Positions 57,254-64,000 of a DNA stretch of 64,000 nucleotides are shown here, in pieces. The position numbers and the translations under genes are program-made. Numbering within the stretch: position 1 is the first letter of the stretch; the number at the start of each line of letters is the position of its first letter. The stretch comes from Caldichromatium japonicum (lineage in GTDB: Bacteria > Pseudomonadota > Gammaproteobacteria > Chromatiales > Chromatiaceae), in NCBI RefSeq assembly GCF_011290485.1, contig NZ_CP048029.1, positions 1 to 64,000 on the forward strand, given 5' to 3'. The notes beneath the pieces were generated by a model. That model had not been told where the DNA came from. It did not search any database and saw only the letters and a list, made by a program, of their open reading frames with translations.

Positions 57254-58318
57254 ATGACACCGCTGCACAATGACACCTTTCTGCGCGCCCTGCTGCGCGA
57301 GCCTGTTGACTACACACCGGTCTGGATGATGCGCCAGGCGGGGCGCTATCTGCCCGAATATCGCGCCACCCGTGCGCGTGCCGGAAGCTTCATGACGCTG
57401 TGCAAGACCCCGGAGCTCGCCTGCGAGGTCACTCTACAGCCCCTTGAGCGCTATCCCCTCGATGCCGCGATCCTCTTCTCGGACATCCTGACGGTCCCGG
57501 ATGCTATGGGACTTGGGCTCTATTTCGCAGAGGGCGAGGGGCCGCATTTCGAGCGCCCGGTGCGTACCGCAGCCGACATCGAGCGCCTCCCCGTCCCCGA
57601 TCCAGAAGCAGAACTGCGCTATGTGCTGGATGCGGTCTCAACCATCCGCCAGGCGCTCAACGGGCGCGTACCCCTGATCGGTTTTTCCGGCAGCCCCTGG
57701 ACGCTTGCGACCTATATGGTCGAGGGCGGGGCCTTGAAGAACTTCGCCCGCATCAAGGCGATGCTCTTCGACCAGCCTGTACTGCTCCATCGCCTGCTCG
57801 CCAAGGTCGCGGATGCCGTGACCGTCTACCTCAATGCCCAGATCGCGCGCGGGGCGCAGGCAGTCATGATCTTTGATACCTGGGGCGGGGCCTTGGCGCC
57901 GGCCAATTATCGCGAGTTCTCGCTCGCCTATATGCAGCGGGTGGTCGAGGGTCTGAACCGCGAATCCGAGGGGCGGCGCGTGCCCGTGATCCTGTTTACC
58001 AAAAACGGCGGTCAGTGGCTCGCAGAGATGGCCAAGACCGGCTGCGATGCCTTGGGCGTGGATTGGACCACGGATCTTGCTGATGCCCGCCGCTTGGTCG
58101 AGGATCAGGTGGCGCTCCAGGGTAACCTGGATCCTTGCGTGCTCTATGCCTCGCCCGAGCGCATCCGCGCAGAGGTGGCGCGGGTGCTCTCCAGTTACGG
58201 GCCGGGCTCGGGCCATATCTTCAACCTTGGGCATGGGATCACCCAGGATGTCGATCCGGAGCATCCGGCGGTGATGGTCGAGGCAGTGCATACCCTAAGT
58301 CGCGCCTATCATCCGTGA
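57254..58318 (+). CDS. hemE: Uroporphyrinogen decarboxylase
   Basis: HemE removes four carboxyl groups from uroporphyrinogen III to give coproporphyrinogen III, on the path to heme and bacteriochlorophyll. The 354-residue protein has the conserved [16 protein letters not shown] near the N-terminus (active-site Arg residues), [48 protein letters not shown] and [15 protein letters not shown] 57254 fits the family start; the frame extends back to 57218. The candidate oriC lies immediately upstream, so hemE transcription would run out of it. Confidence 0.96.
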   Translation: MTPLHNDTFLRALLREPVDYTPVWMMRQAGRYLPEYRATRARAGSFMTLCKTPELACEVTLQPLERYPLDAAILFSDILTVPDAMGLGLYFAEGEGPHFERPVRTAADIERLPVPDPEAELRYVLDAVSTIRQALNGRVPLIGFSGSPWTLATYMVEGGALKNFARIKAMLFDQPVLLHRLLAKVADAVTVYLNAQIARGAQAVMIFDTWGGALAPANYREFSLAYMQRVVEGLNRESEGRRVPVILFTKNGGQWLAEMAKTGCDALGVDWTTDLADARRLVEDQVALQGNLDPCVLYASPERIRAEVARVLSSYGPGSGHIFNLGHGITQDVDPEHPAVMVEAVHTLSRAYHP

Positions 58319-58379
58319 TTCCCTTCGCTCTTGGGTGATTGACCCTATCTCCTGGATTCGGCCATCGACGGAGGTCAGT

Positions 58380-59375
58380 ATGAAAGTCATCGAGATCCGC
58401 GAAACCGGTGGACCTGAGGTCTTACAGCTCGCCGAGTATCCGGAGCCTGCAGTGGGTGCGGAAGAGGTCCTGGTGCGCCTGAAGGCCGCTGGGGTCAATC
58501 CGGTCGATACCAAGATCCGGCGGCGCGGTCCTCTGATCCCCAATGGCCTGCCGGCGGTGCTCGGCTGCGACGGCGCCGGGGTCGTAGAGGCGGTGGGATC
58601 AGCGGTGACGCGGTTTAGACCAGGCGATGAGGTCTGGTTCTGCGCTGGCGGGCTCGGCGGACCTGCCGGCAACTATGGCGAATATCGGGTGCTGCATCAG
58701 GATATCCCCCAACCCAAGCCGCGCACGCTCGGCATGATCGAGGCCGCAGCCGCCCCCCTGGTGCTGCTCACCGCCTGGGAGTCGCTCTATGACCGTGCGC
58801 GTATCCAGCCAGGGCAGCGGGTGCTGATCCATGCTGGTGCAGGCGGGGTCGGGCATGTCGCGATTCAGCTCGCGCGTCTGGCCGGCGCCCGGGTATGCAC
58901 CACTGTCAGCAGCCCAGAGAAGGCCGCCTTTGCCCATGCACTGGGCGCCGAGTTTTGTATTAATTATCGCGAAGAGGATCTGGTCGAGGCGGTGATGGAT
59001 TGGACCGGGGGGGAAGGCGTGGATATCGCCTTGGATACCGTCGGCCCCGAGGTATTTCGCCGCACCATCCCCGCGGTCGCCCATTACGGGGATCTGGTGA
59101 CCATCTTGGACCCAGGCCCGCAGCTCGACCTCGCCGAGGCCAGGATGCGCAACCTGCGGATCAGCCTAGAGCTCATGCTCACCCCCATGTTGCGCAACCT
59201 CCCTAAGGCGCGCGCCCATCAGGGGGAGATACTCAACCGCTGTGCCGAGTCTATCGACCACGGTGAGCTGCGCATCCATGTCTCCCAGACCTTCCCACTT
59301 GCTGAGGCCGCCGCCACCCATCGCCTGATCGAGGAGGGTCATGTGACCGGCAAGATGGTCCTGATCCTGGATTGA
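58380..59375 (+). CDS. Zinc-independent quinone oxidoreductase-like MDR protein
   Basis: The 331-residue protein is in the medium-chain dehydrogenase/reductase superfamily, quinone oxidoreductase branch. It has the GroES-like N-terminal fold (VKAAGVNPVDTKIRRRG-like; GCDGAGVVEAVGS), and the Rossmann nucleotide motif AGAGGVGHVAIQLARLAGARV (about residues 145-165) for NADPH. The zinc-binding cysteines of alcohol dehydrogenases are absent. GGAGG lies five bases before ATG 58380. Natural substrate cannot be read from the sequence. It heads a run of three genes with short or negative spacing. Confidence 0.87.
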   Translation: MKVIEIRETGGPEVLQLAEYPEPAVGAEEVLVRLKAAGVNPVDTKIRRRGPLIPNGLPAVLGCDGAGVVEAVGSAVTRFRPGDEVWFCAGGLGGPAGNYGEYRVLHQDIPQPKPRTLGMIEAAAAPLVLLTAWESLYDRARIQPGQRVLIHAGAGGVGHVAIQLARLAGARVCTTVSSPEKAAFAHALGAEFCINYREEDLVEAVMDWTGGEGVDIALDTVGPEVFRRTIPAVAHYGDLVTILDPGPQLDLAEARMRNLRISLELMLTPMLRNLPKARAHQGEILNRCAESIDHGELRIHVSQTFPLAEAAATHRLIEEGHVTGKMVLILD

Positions 59376-59391
59376 GGGGGTTAAGACGCAC

Positions 59392-60030
59392 TTGGAGACC
59401 CTCTTGGGATTGAAACGGGTGCGGGTAGCGCTGCTCTCCGATACCCATGGGGCGCTCGACCCCAGGGTGCGTGAGGTAGTCGAGGGCTGTGACCTCGCCC
59501 TGCACGGCGGCGATATCGGCCATGCTGCGATCCTCGCCCAGCTTCAGCCGCGTCTCGGGCGGGTGCTGGCGGTCTTCGGCAACAACGACGTCGCGCGCAA
59601 ATGGCCCGAGGAGGACCGTAGGCTCTTGGTCCATCTCCCCGAATGGTTGGAACAACCCCTGCCGGGCGGGACGATCGCCCTCATCCATGGTCACCAGATC
59701 CCCGCCCGCGGGCGCCATGACCTCTTGCGCGCCCGCTTTCCCCAGGCGCGCGCCATCGTCTATGGTCACAGCCACCGGCTGGAGACCGACTTAAGCCGCC
59801 TGCCCTGGGTCCTCAATCCAGGTGCGGCTGGACGTTCGCGCACCTATGGCGGTCCCTCTTGTCTGGTCCTGATCGCCAACGAACAGGATTGGCAGATCGA
59901 GACCCATCGCTTCCCTTTATCGATCCAGCAACGCAAGTCGCACGGCCACTTTCTCCATGAACCCAGTCCTCAACGCAAGGGTCATACCGCCCAGGTCATT
60001 GTTGCGCCGGGTCGGGCAGGCCATTGCTGA
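59392..60030 (+). CDS. YfcE/MJ0936-type metallophosphoesterase
   Basis: The 212-residue protein has the five metallophosphoesterase motifs: LLSDTHG, LHGGDIGH, FGNNDV, IHGHQIP and YGHSHRLE, which bind a two-metal centre. Family members hydrolyse simple phosphodiesters in vitro; the physiological substrate is unknown. The TTG start at 59392 is tentative, because the core begins VRVALLSDTHG only nine residues later. The last 24 codons overlap the start of the next gene by 74 bp. Confidence 0.82.
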   Translation: METLLGLKRVRVALLSDTHGALDPRVREVVEGCDLALHGGDIGHAAILAQLQPRLGRVLAVFGNNDVARKWPEEDRRLLVHLPEWLEQPLPGGTIALIHGHQIPARGRHDLLRARFPQARAIVYGHSHRLETDLSRLPWVLNPGAAGRSRTYGGPSCLVLIANEQDWQIETHRFPLSIQQRKSHGHFLHEPSPQRKGHTAQVIVAPGRAGHC

Positions 60031-60817
60031 TTTTCAGATGATCGGCGAGGGGGATCGCATCCTGCTCGGGGTCTCGGGCGGCAAGGACTCGCTTTCGTTG
60101 CTTCAGATTCTGCTCCATCTCCAGGCTCATGCGCCGGTGCATTTCGAGCTGGCCGTAGCCACCATCGATCCCCAGGCCCCCGGCTATGACCCAAGCCCGC
60201 TCCAGGACTATTACCGGGCCCTGGGCCTGACCTGGCATTACGAGCGCCAGCCGCTGCTGGAGCAAGCGAGGGTGCATCTCAAGGGGGATTCGTTTTGCGC
60301 CTATTGCGCGCGTATGAAGCGAGGGATCCTCTATCGGCTCTGCCGCGAGCAGGGTTATAACGTCTTGGCGCTAGGCCAGCACCTCGATGACCTAGCCGAG
60401 AGCCTGTTGATGTCCCTCTTTCACAACGGCCAACTGCGCACCATGAAGGCCCATTATCGTAATCAGGATGGCGACATCCGCATCATCCGCCCCCTGGTCT
60501 ATTGCCGCGAGCGTCAGACCGCTGAGTTCGCCCGCAGCACCGGCCTTCCCGTGATCCCCGAATCCTGCCCCGCCTGTTTCGAGCAACCCGTGCGCCGCGC
60601 CGAGATGAAGGGGCTCTTGGACCGCGAGGAGTCTAAATATCCCAAGCTCTTTGCCAGCATTTTGCAGGCGCTCAAACCCCTCATGGTCGAGGGCGAGCTG
60701 CCTGAACCGGGTGGGCCTGCTCCTTATCCCTGCACCCGAGCAGACCGCGCGCAGGGAGCGGCCTCTCAGCGGGTGACTGACCATGACCCAGACCGCCGAA
60801 CGCCCGGCACGTTATGA
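59957..60817 (+). CDS. ttcA: TtcA-like tRNA 2-thiocytidine synthetase
   Basis: TtcA uses ATP and an Fe-S cluster to thiolate C32 of certain tRNAs. The 286-residue protein shows the N-terminal RRVGQAIADFQMIGEGDRILLGVSGGKDSLSLLQILL with the PP-loop SGGKDS, the first CxxC CAYCARMKRGILYRL, LGQHLDDLAESLLMSLFHNGQL, and the second CxxC CPACFEQPVRRAEMK. The motifs fit TtcA or a close paralogue. There is no ribosome site before the ATG, so translation is probably coupled to the overlapping phosphoesterase gene. The C-terminal tail (about 30 residues after KPLMVEGEL) is Pro/Arg-rich. Confidence 0.85.
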   Translation: MNPVLNARVIPPRSLLRRVGQAIADFQMIGEGDRILLGVSGGKDSLSLLQILLHLQAHAPVHFELAVATIDPQAPGYDPSPLQDYYRALGLTWHYERQPLLEQARVHLKGDSFCAYCARMKRGILYRLCREQGYNVLALGQHLDDLAESLLMSLFHNGQLRTMKAHYRNQDGDIRIIRPLVYCRERQTAEFARSTGLPVIPESCPACFEQPVRRAEMKGLLDREESKYPKLFASILQALKPLMVEGELPEPGGPAPYPCTRADRAQGAASQRVTDHDPDRRTPGTL

Positions 60818-60914
60818 GGACCTCCTCGTCCTGCCTGAATACCTCGTCGGCGAGATCCTCAACGGTGTCTTTTATACCCAGCTATACCCAGCAGCCGCCC
60901 TTCGAGGCGGTGAC

Positions 60915-62608
60915 CCGGTGCACGGCAAGCCCCGTCGTTGAGGGCGGGGATGGATAGCGCCCGCTGTCGTCGCGTTTTCCGCTTAGGTTGGCGTCTGCTG
61001 CTGTTCGATGTATTGGCGCACGATGGAAATTGGTGCGCCGCCACAACTTGAGGCGAAGTAGGACGGCGACCACAGCACGCCCTTCCAGTAGTGTTTCTGG
61101 ATGTCGGGTTGTTCCTTGCGCAGCAGGCGGCTGGATGCGCCTTTGAGGCTGTTCACGAGGCTGGAGACGGCAACCTTGGGCGGGTACTCTACCAACAGGT
61201 GGACATGATCGTCCTCGCCGTCCATCTTGATCAGTTGTGCTTCAAAATCCGTGCAGACGTTGGTGAAGATCGTTCGCAGTTGTGCGATGGCATCGCCGTT
61301 GAACACATTGCGGCGATGGTCATCGACCAAGAGACTGATTGAGCTATGCAACGGCTTCAAGCCTTCAAATTTGAGTTGAAGCCCAACGGCGATCAGGCGC
61401 GCGACCTGCGCCGCTTCGCGGGGTCGTGCCGCTTCGTCTACAATCGGGCGCTGGCGTTGCAACAGGAGCGGTATGCGACCGGCGAGAAGAAACTCGGGTA
61501 TGCCGATCTGTGCAAGGCGCTGACCGCGTGGAAGGCCGATCCCCCGACCGCCTGGCTTGGCGAGGCTCCCGCTCAAGCCTTGCGGCAGTCTCTCAAGGAT
61601 CTGGACCAGGCCTACGCCAACTTTTTCGCCAAGCGCGCCGGCTTCCCGCGCTTCAAGAAGAAAGGGCAATCCGACAGTTTCCGTTACTCCGATTCGGAAA
61701 AAATCAAACTCGACCAGGCCAACAGCCGTATCTTCCTGCCGAAACTTGGCTGGCTGAGGTATCGCAACAGCCGTGAGGTGCTTGGCGTGGTGAAGAACGT
61801 CACCGTGAGCCAGTCCGGCGGCAAGTGGTTCGTGAGTATCCAGACCGAGCGCGAGGTAGAGCGGCCCATCCCGCAGGGTGGCGCAGTCGGCATCGACATG
61901 GGCATTGTCCGCTTCGCCACCTTGAGCGACGGGACGGTCTACGCCCCGCTCAATAGTTTCAAGCGGCATGAGACGCGCTTGCGCAAGGCGCAACAGGCGC
62001 TCTCCCGCAAGGTGAAATTCAGCAACAACTGGAAGAAGGCGAAAGCCAGAGTCCAGCGCATTCATTCCCGCATCCGTAATGCCCGCCGCGACTTCCTACA
62101 TAAGACCTCGACCGCGATCAGCAAAAACCACGCGATGGTGTGTATCGAGGACTTGCAGGTAGGGAACATGACCAAGTCGGCGGCTGGGACAATCGAACAG
62201 CCGGGCAGAAACGTTCGGGGCAAGTCTGGCCTAAACAAGTCCATTCTCGACCAGGGCTGGTTTGAGTTTCGCCGGCAACTGGACTACAAGCTGGCATGGC
62301 GGGGTGGCTGGCTCATTGCCGTGCCGCCGCAGAACACAAGCCGCACCTGCCCGTGCTGCGGCCATGTGTCGGCGGACAACCGCCAGACGCAAGATCGGTT
62401 CGAGTGCGTGGAATGCGGTTTTGAGGAAAACGCCGATGTGGTCGGCGCGATCAATGTGCTAAGGGCGGGACACGCCCGGTTCGCCTGTGAAGTGAGCGAT
62501 GCAATCGGGCCCCAGCAGCAAGAACCCACCGAAGCGGTTCAGGAGCGCTTCAATACCACTCCTGAGCGCCGTTGGAATCCTCGACCTTCAGGCCGGGGAG
62601 GATGTCAA
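60915..62608 (+). mobile_element. IS200/IS605-family element with tnpA and tnpB
   Basis: The left end has the subterminal hairpin CCCCGTC...GGCGGGG (about 60929-60948). The right end has CCTCGACC/GGCCGGGG (about 62579-62597), followed by GGATGTCAA. The two genes face outward from a shared start region near 61346, the IS605 layout. Removing 60915-62608 rejoins GTGAC to CTTTCCC and restores a Uma2 C-terminus, so the boundary is supported within one base. The target motif upstream is GGTGAC, and insertion makes no duplication, as expected for this family. Confidence 0.85.
60983..61351 (-). pseudogene. tnpA: IS200/IS605 transposase TnpA, degenerate 5' end
   Basis: The Y1 transposase keeps its catalytic core: the HUH motif in DDHVHLLVEYPP and the tyrosine in IVRQYIEQQ. 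The C-terminus (YWKGVLWSPSYFASSCGGAPISIVRQY) is intact to the TAA at 60983. The N-terminus departs from the family: where related proteins have a strand like HLVFVTKYRRNVF, this one has SISLLVDDHRRNVF, and no ATG is available. TTG 61351 is the only simple start and would overlap tnpB by six bases. It is probably inactive. The antisense reading frame that continues to 62065 is a shadow of tnpB. Confidence 0.7.
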
Positions 62609-62713
62609 CTTTCCCTTGCATGCGCTGTGGACCGATTGAGCGTGAATCAAACGCGGCGCTTGAGGGCATGCACCAAATCCTTCAGGGTTTCGGGGCCCAC
62701 CTTCCCCCCATAG
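61346..62713 (+). CDS. tnpB: RNA-guided nuclease TnpB (IS605), C-terminus reading past the element
   Basis: TnpB is the compact, omega-RNA-guided RuvC nuclease ancestral to Cas12. The 455-residue frame has the N-terminal helix-turn-helix region (ELKPNGDQARDLRRFAGSCRFVYNRAL), RuvC residues D184 (GIDMGIVRF), E269 (VCIEDLQVGN) and D364 (NADVVGAINVL), and the zinc ribbon CPCC...CVEC (C335, C338, C354, C357). All catalytic residues are present. After QEPTEAV (about residue 395) the frame differs from relatives, which end in an AVGIP...LQAGEDV tail encoded by the right-end hairpin in another frame. Here the ORF runs 105 bp beyond the element and overlaps the 3' end of the transglutaminase gene, suggesting a frameshift in the tail. 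Confidence 0.85.
   Translation: MQRLQAFKFELKPNGDQARDLRRFAGSCRFVYNRALALQQERYATGEKKLGYADLCKALTAWKADPPTAWLGEAPAQALRQSLKDLDQAYANFFAKRAGFPRFKKKGQSDSFRYSDSEKIKLDQANSRIFLPKLGWLRYRNSREVLGVVKNVTVSQSGGKWFVSIQTEREVERPIPQGGAVGIDMGIVRFATLSDGTVYAPLNSFKRHETRLRKAQQALSRKVKFSNNWKKAKARVQRIHSRIRNARRDFLHKTSTAISKNHAMVCIEDLQVGNMTKSAAGTIEQPGRNVRGKSGLNKSILDQGWFEFRRQLDYKLAWRGGWLIAVPPQNTSRTCPCCGHVSADNRQTQDRFECVECGFEENADVVGAINVLRAGHARFACEVSDAIGPQQQEPTEAVQERFNTTPERRWNPRPSGRGGCQLSLACAVDRLSVNQTRRLRACTKSFRVSGPTFPP
62530..62624 (+). ncRNA. Putative omega-RNA region (right end plus guide)
   Basis: In IS605 elements the TnpB guide RNA overlaps the 3' end of tnpB, ends with the right-end hairpin and continues about 16 nt into flanking DNA, which is the guide. 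Here the hairpin lies at about 62579-62597, the element ends at TCAA (62605-62608), and the guide would be CTTTCCCTTGCATGCG (62609-62624), derived from the Uma2 C-terminal codons. The 5' boundary is arbitrary. Confidence 0.5.
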
Positions 62714-64000
62714 CGCGCTGGGACATAAAGCCTCAAAAAACCCTCGATCCAGGGTGCAAGCTCTGGTCTTAGGGCCGCCACCCGCCGTCCATAGTCCAGC
62801 GGTCCTTCGTGTGCAAGGCGCGGCACCCCTCGGCGCGCCAACTCCTGGCAGAGACGCGCATAAAGCTGCTCCAGCGGGTCCTGGGAGCTGCGCTCGCGCA
62901 TCAGGACCAGGAGGATCGTTCCAAGCGTCGAGGAGACGGCTAGGATCATCAGTCCTGCCAGTCCATATTCGCCCCAGTTATCGAACCCCAAGCGTTCGAG
63001 CAGCCGGCGCTGATCCTTGACCGAAAAGTCCAGGACCCAGTTCTGCCAGGTCGCCTCTAGGGTATCGGCAAACAGACGCAGGTTGCGCGCCCAGCGCACC
63101 AGACCGGTCGGGGCCTCGAGTTCTAGTCGCACAGGTCTAGGGCTTAAAAGGCGCGCCCCCGCGCGGCGGTCGATGCGCCTGGGATCGACGGCAGCGGTCG
63201 GATCGACCCGCACCCAGCCGCGCCCACGGATCGCAATCTCGACCCAGGCGTGCGCATCCGATTGGCGCACCAGGGTATAGCCGCCGAGGGTGTTCTCCTC
63301 GCCTCCGAGATACCCCAGGATCACCCGCGCGGGGATCCCAGCTAGACGCATCAGGATGGCAAAACTGCTCGCATAATGTTCGCAATAGCCGCTTCTGGTC
63401 TCGAACAAAAATCCATCGATCGGATTGGCCCCGAGCGGCGGCGGGATCAGGGTGTAATGGAACGCCTCGCGGTTAAAATAGACGAGCGCCTGTTGGACCA
63501 CCGCCCAGTCGTCTGGGTGTTCGACCCGCCAGCCCTCGACCAGGCGGCGCATGCGCGGGGTGACGACCCAGGCAGGCACCGCCAGCGCCAGGGCGCGCGC
63601 CGCCTCGCCCGGTTCGGCGGTGCGATAGTCCAGGGCCGAGGTTAGGCGATAGCGTTTGAGCACAGAGACCGGCTGATCGGCGATGAGCTGGTGTTCGGGG
63701 CCGAGGATTGAACCTTCGGGGGCAGCGAGCGGTAGGTCCAAGGCAAACAGCCAACGTTGGTCGGTCGGCTCGAGGACGATCTCATAGGCGATGGGGCGAT
63801 CCGAGTTGATCAAGGGCGCCGGGCTTGGGGTCGGCGATGTGCCCTGGGTCCAGCGCCTGCCGTCGGTCTGCCACAGCACCAGTGCACGCCAATAGAGCCG
63901 CTCGGTCGACGGTCGTTCTCCGGCAAAGCGCACCCGAAAGGCCGGCTCGTCGTTGAGTACGAGTTCGCTCAGGTTTCCAGGCTCGAGGCTCTCGGTGAGC
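62647..64000 (-). CDS. TgpA-like transmembrane transglutaminase (3' part)
   Basis: The frame is open to the window edge, so the N-terminal membrane domain is missing. The visible 450 codons hold a periplasmic transglutaminase-like core with the catalytic Cys in RSGYCEHYASSFAILMR, His in SDAHAWVEIAI and Asp in WVRVDPTAA, then a transmembrane helix near EYGLAGLMILAVSSTLGTILLVL and a cytoplasmic DUF4129-like C-terminus (YARLCQELARRGVPRLAHEGPLDYGRRV). This matches TgpA of Pseudomonas, an essential membrane protein often next to a MoxR ATPase and a DUF58 gene; those would lie beyond the window. The tnpB frame overlaps its 3' end by 67 bp. Confidence 0.88.
   Translation of the reverse strand, partial: LTESLEPGNLSELVLNDEPAFRVRFAGERPSTERLYWRALVLWQTDGRRWTQGTSPTPSPAPLINSDRPIAYEIVLEPTDQRWLFALDLPLAAPEGSILGPEHQLIADQPVSVLKRYRLTSALDYRTAEPGEAARALALAVPAWVVTPRMRRLVEGWRVEHPDDWAVVQQALVYFNREAFHYTLIPPPLGANPIDGFLFETRSGYCEHYASSFAILMRLAGIPARVILGYLGGEENTLGGYTLVRQSDAHAWVEIAIRGRGWVRVDPTAAVDPRRIDRRAGARLLSPRPVRLELEAPTGLVRWARNLRLFADTLEATWQNWVLDFSVKDQRRLLERLGFDNWGEYGLAGLMILAVSSTLGTILLVLMRERSSQDPLEQLYARLCQELARRGVPRLAHEGPLDYGRRVAALRPELAPWIEGFLRLYVPARYGGKVGPETLKDLVHALKRRV

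Larger units (their letters stand above)
60783..62639 (+). pseudogene. Uma2-family (DUF820) gene remnant split by an IS200/IS605 element
   Basis: The N-terminal piece (MTQTAERPARYEDLLVLPEYLVGEILNGVFYTQ) starts at 60783, soon after ttcA. A direct repeat TATACCCAGC x2 follows at the point where the match ends. Next, in another frame, comes the C-terminal piece QPPFEAVT (60892-60914), then the insertion. Beyond the element, 62609-62639 reads TFPLHALWTD and stop when joined to GTGAC. The gene therefore lost about 130 internal codons and was then (or before) cut in its last codons by the element. Uma2 proteins have a PD-(D/E)XK nuclease-like fold and often sit in arrays. Non-functional. Confidence 0.72.

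Noticed and set aside
60983-62065. A 360-codon minus-strand frame covering tnpA and much of tnpB
   Set aside because: Only the last 110 to 120 codons match TnpA; the rest is the antisense shadow of tnpB.

Overview
The window opens exactly on the start codon of dnaA, so the molecule was evidently linearised there. It reads as the chromosome of a gammaproteobacterium. The gene blocks dnaA-dnaN-recF...gyrB, pilMNOPQ-aroK-aroB, gltBD and hemW-uvrD are typical of that class. The SHP/diheme cytochrome/cytochrome b operon, the DUF2202 protein and the style of the genes suggest a purple sulfur bacterium (Chromatiaceae), but that assignment is inference.

Layout. 0-3.6 kb holds dnaA, dnaN and recF. 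3.7-6.4 kb holds an EnvZ-like kinase whose response regulator is broken by an IS5-family remnant and a frameshift. 6.6-9.0 kb holds a secreted Gly-rich protein, a DUF2202 protein and an HD-GYP phosphodiesterase. 9.1-10.3 kb is a decayed IS3-family element. 10.4-14.7 kb holds the SHP/DHC/cytochrome b operon and a divergent PepSY-regulator-kinase operon. 15.1-17.5 kb is gyrB. Six parS-like ParB sites, plus one degenerate site, are scattered from 2.5 to 15.0 kb.

17.7-31.2 kb holds gmhA, a nuclease fragment and a complete chemosensory operon: double-tipped soluble receptor, triple-domain CheW, CheB, HEAT protein, CheR, CheY, CheA, STAS-like protein, CheY, membrane receptor, 44-codon ORF and ParA-like ATPase. 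The order resembles what I recall of Vibrio cholerae chemotaxis cluster I (F9 class, with receptor DosM). Two of its key genes are interrupted: the receptor by a C7 homopolymer frameshift and cheR by one in-frame TGA.

31.4-35.9 kb is a partial type II secretion operon (gspL, M, C/N-like, D). It is followed by a 450-bp intergenic stretch packed with different palindromes. 36.3-49.5 kb, on the minus strand, holds gltD, gltB, aroB, aroK and pilQPONM. 49.7-57 kb holds a conserved hypothetical gene, gltA, a malic enzyme, rpmE, hemW and uvrD.

At 56.9-57.25 kb, between uvrD and hemE, four perfect DnaA boxes and near-matches flank a very AT-rich stretch. This is the best oriC candidate in the window and lies 57 kb from dnaA. 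57.3-60.8 kb holds hemE, an oxidoreductase, a phosphoesterase and a TtcA-like protein. 60.9-62.6 kb is an IS200/IS605 element with tnpA and tnpB, inserted in the tail of a Uma2 gene; the insertion point can be reconstructed to about a base. The window ends inside a TgpA-like transglutaminase gene. I saw no tRNA, rRNA or CRISPR array.
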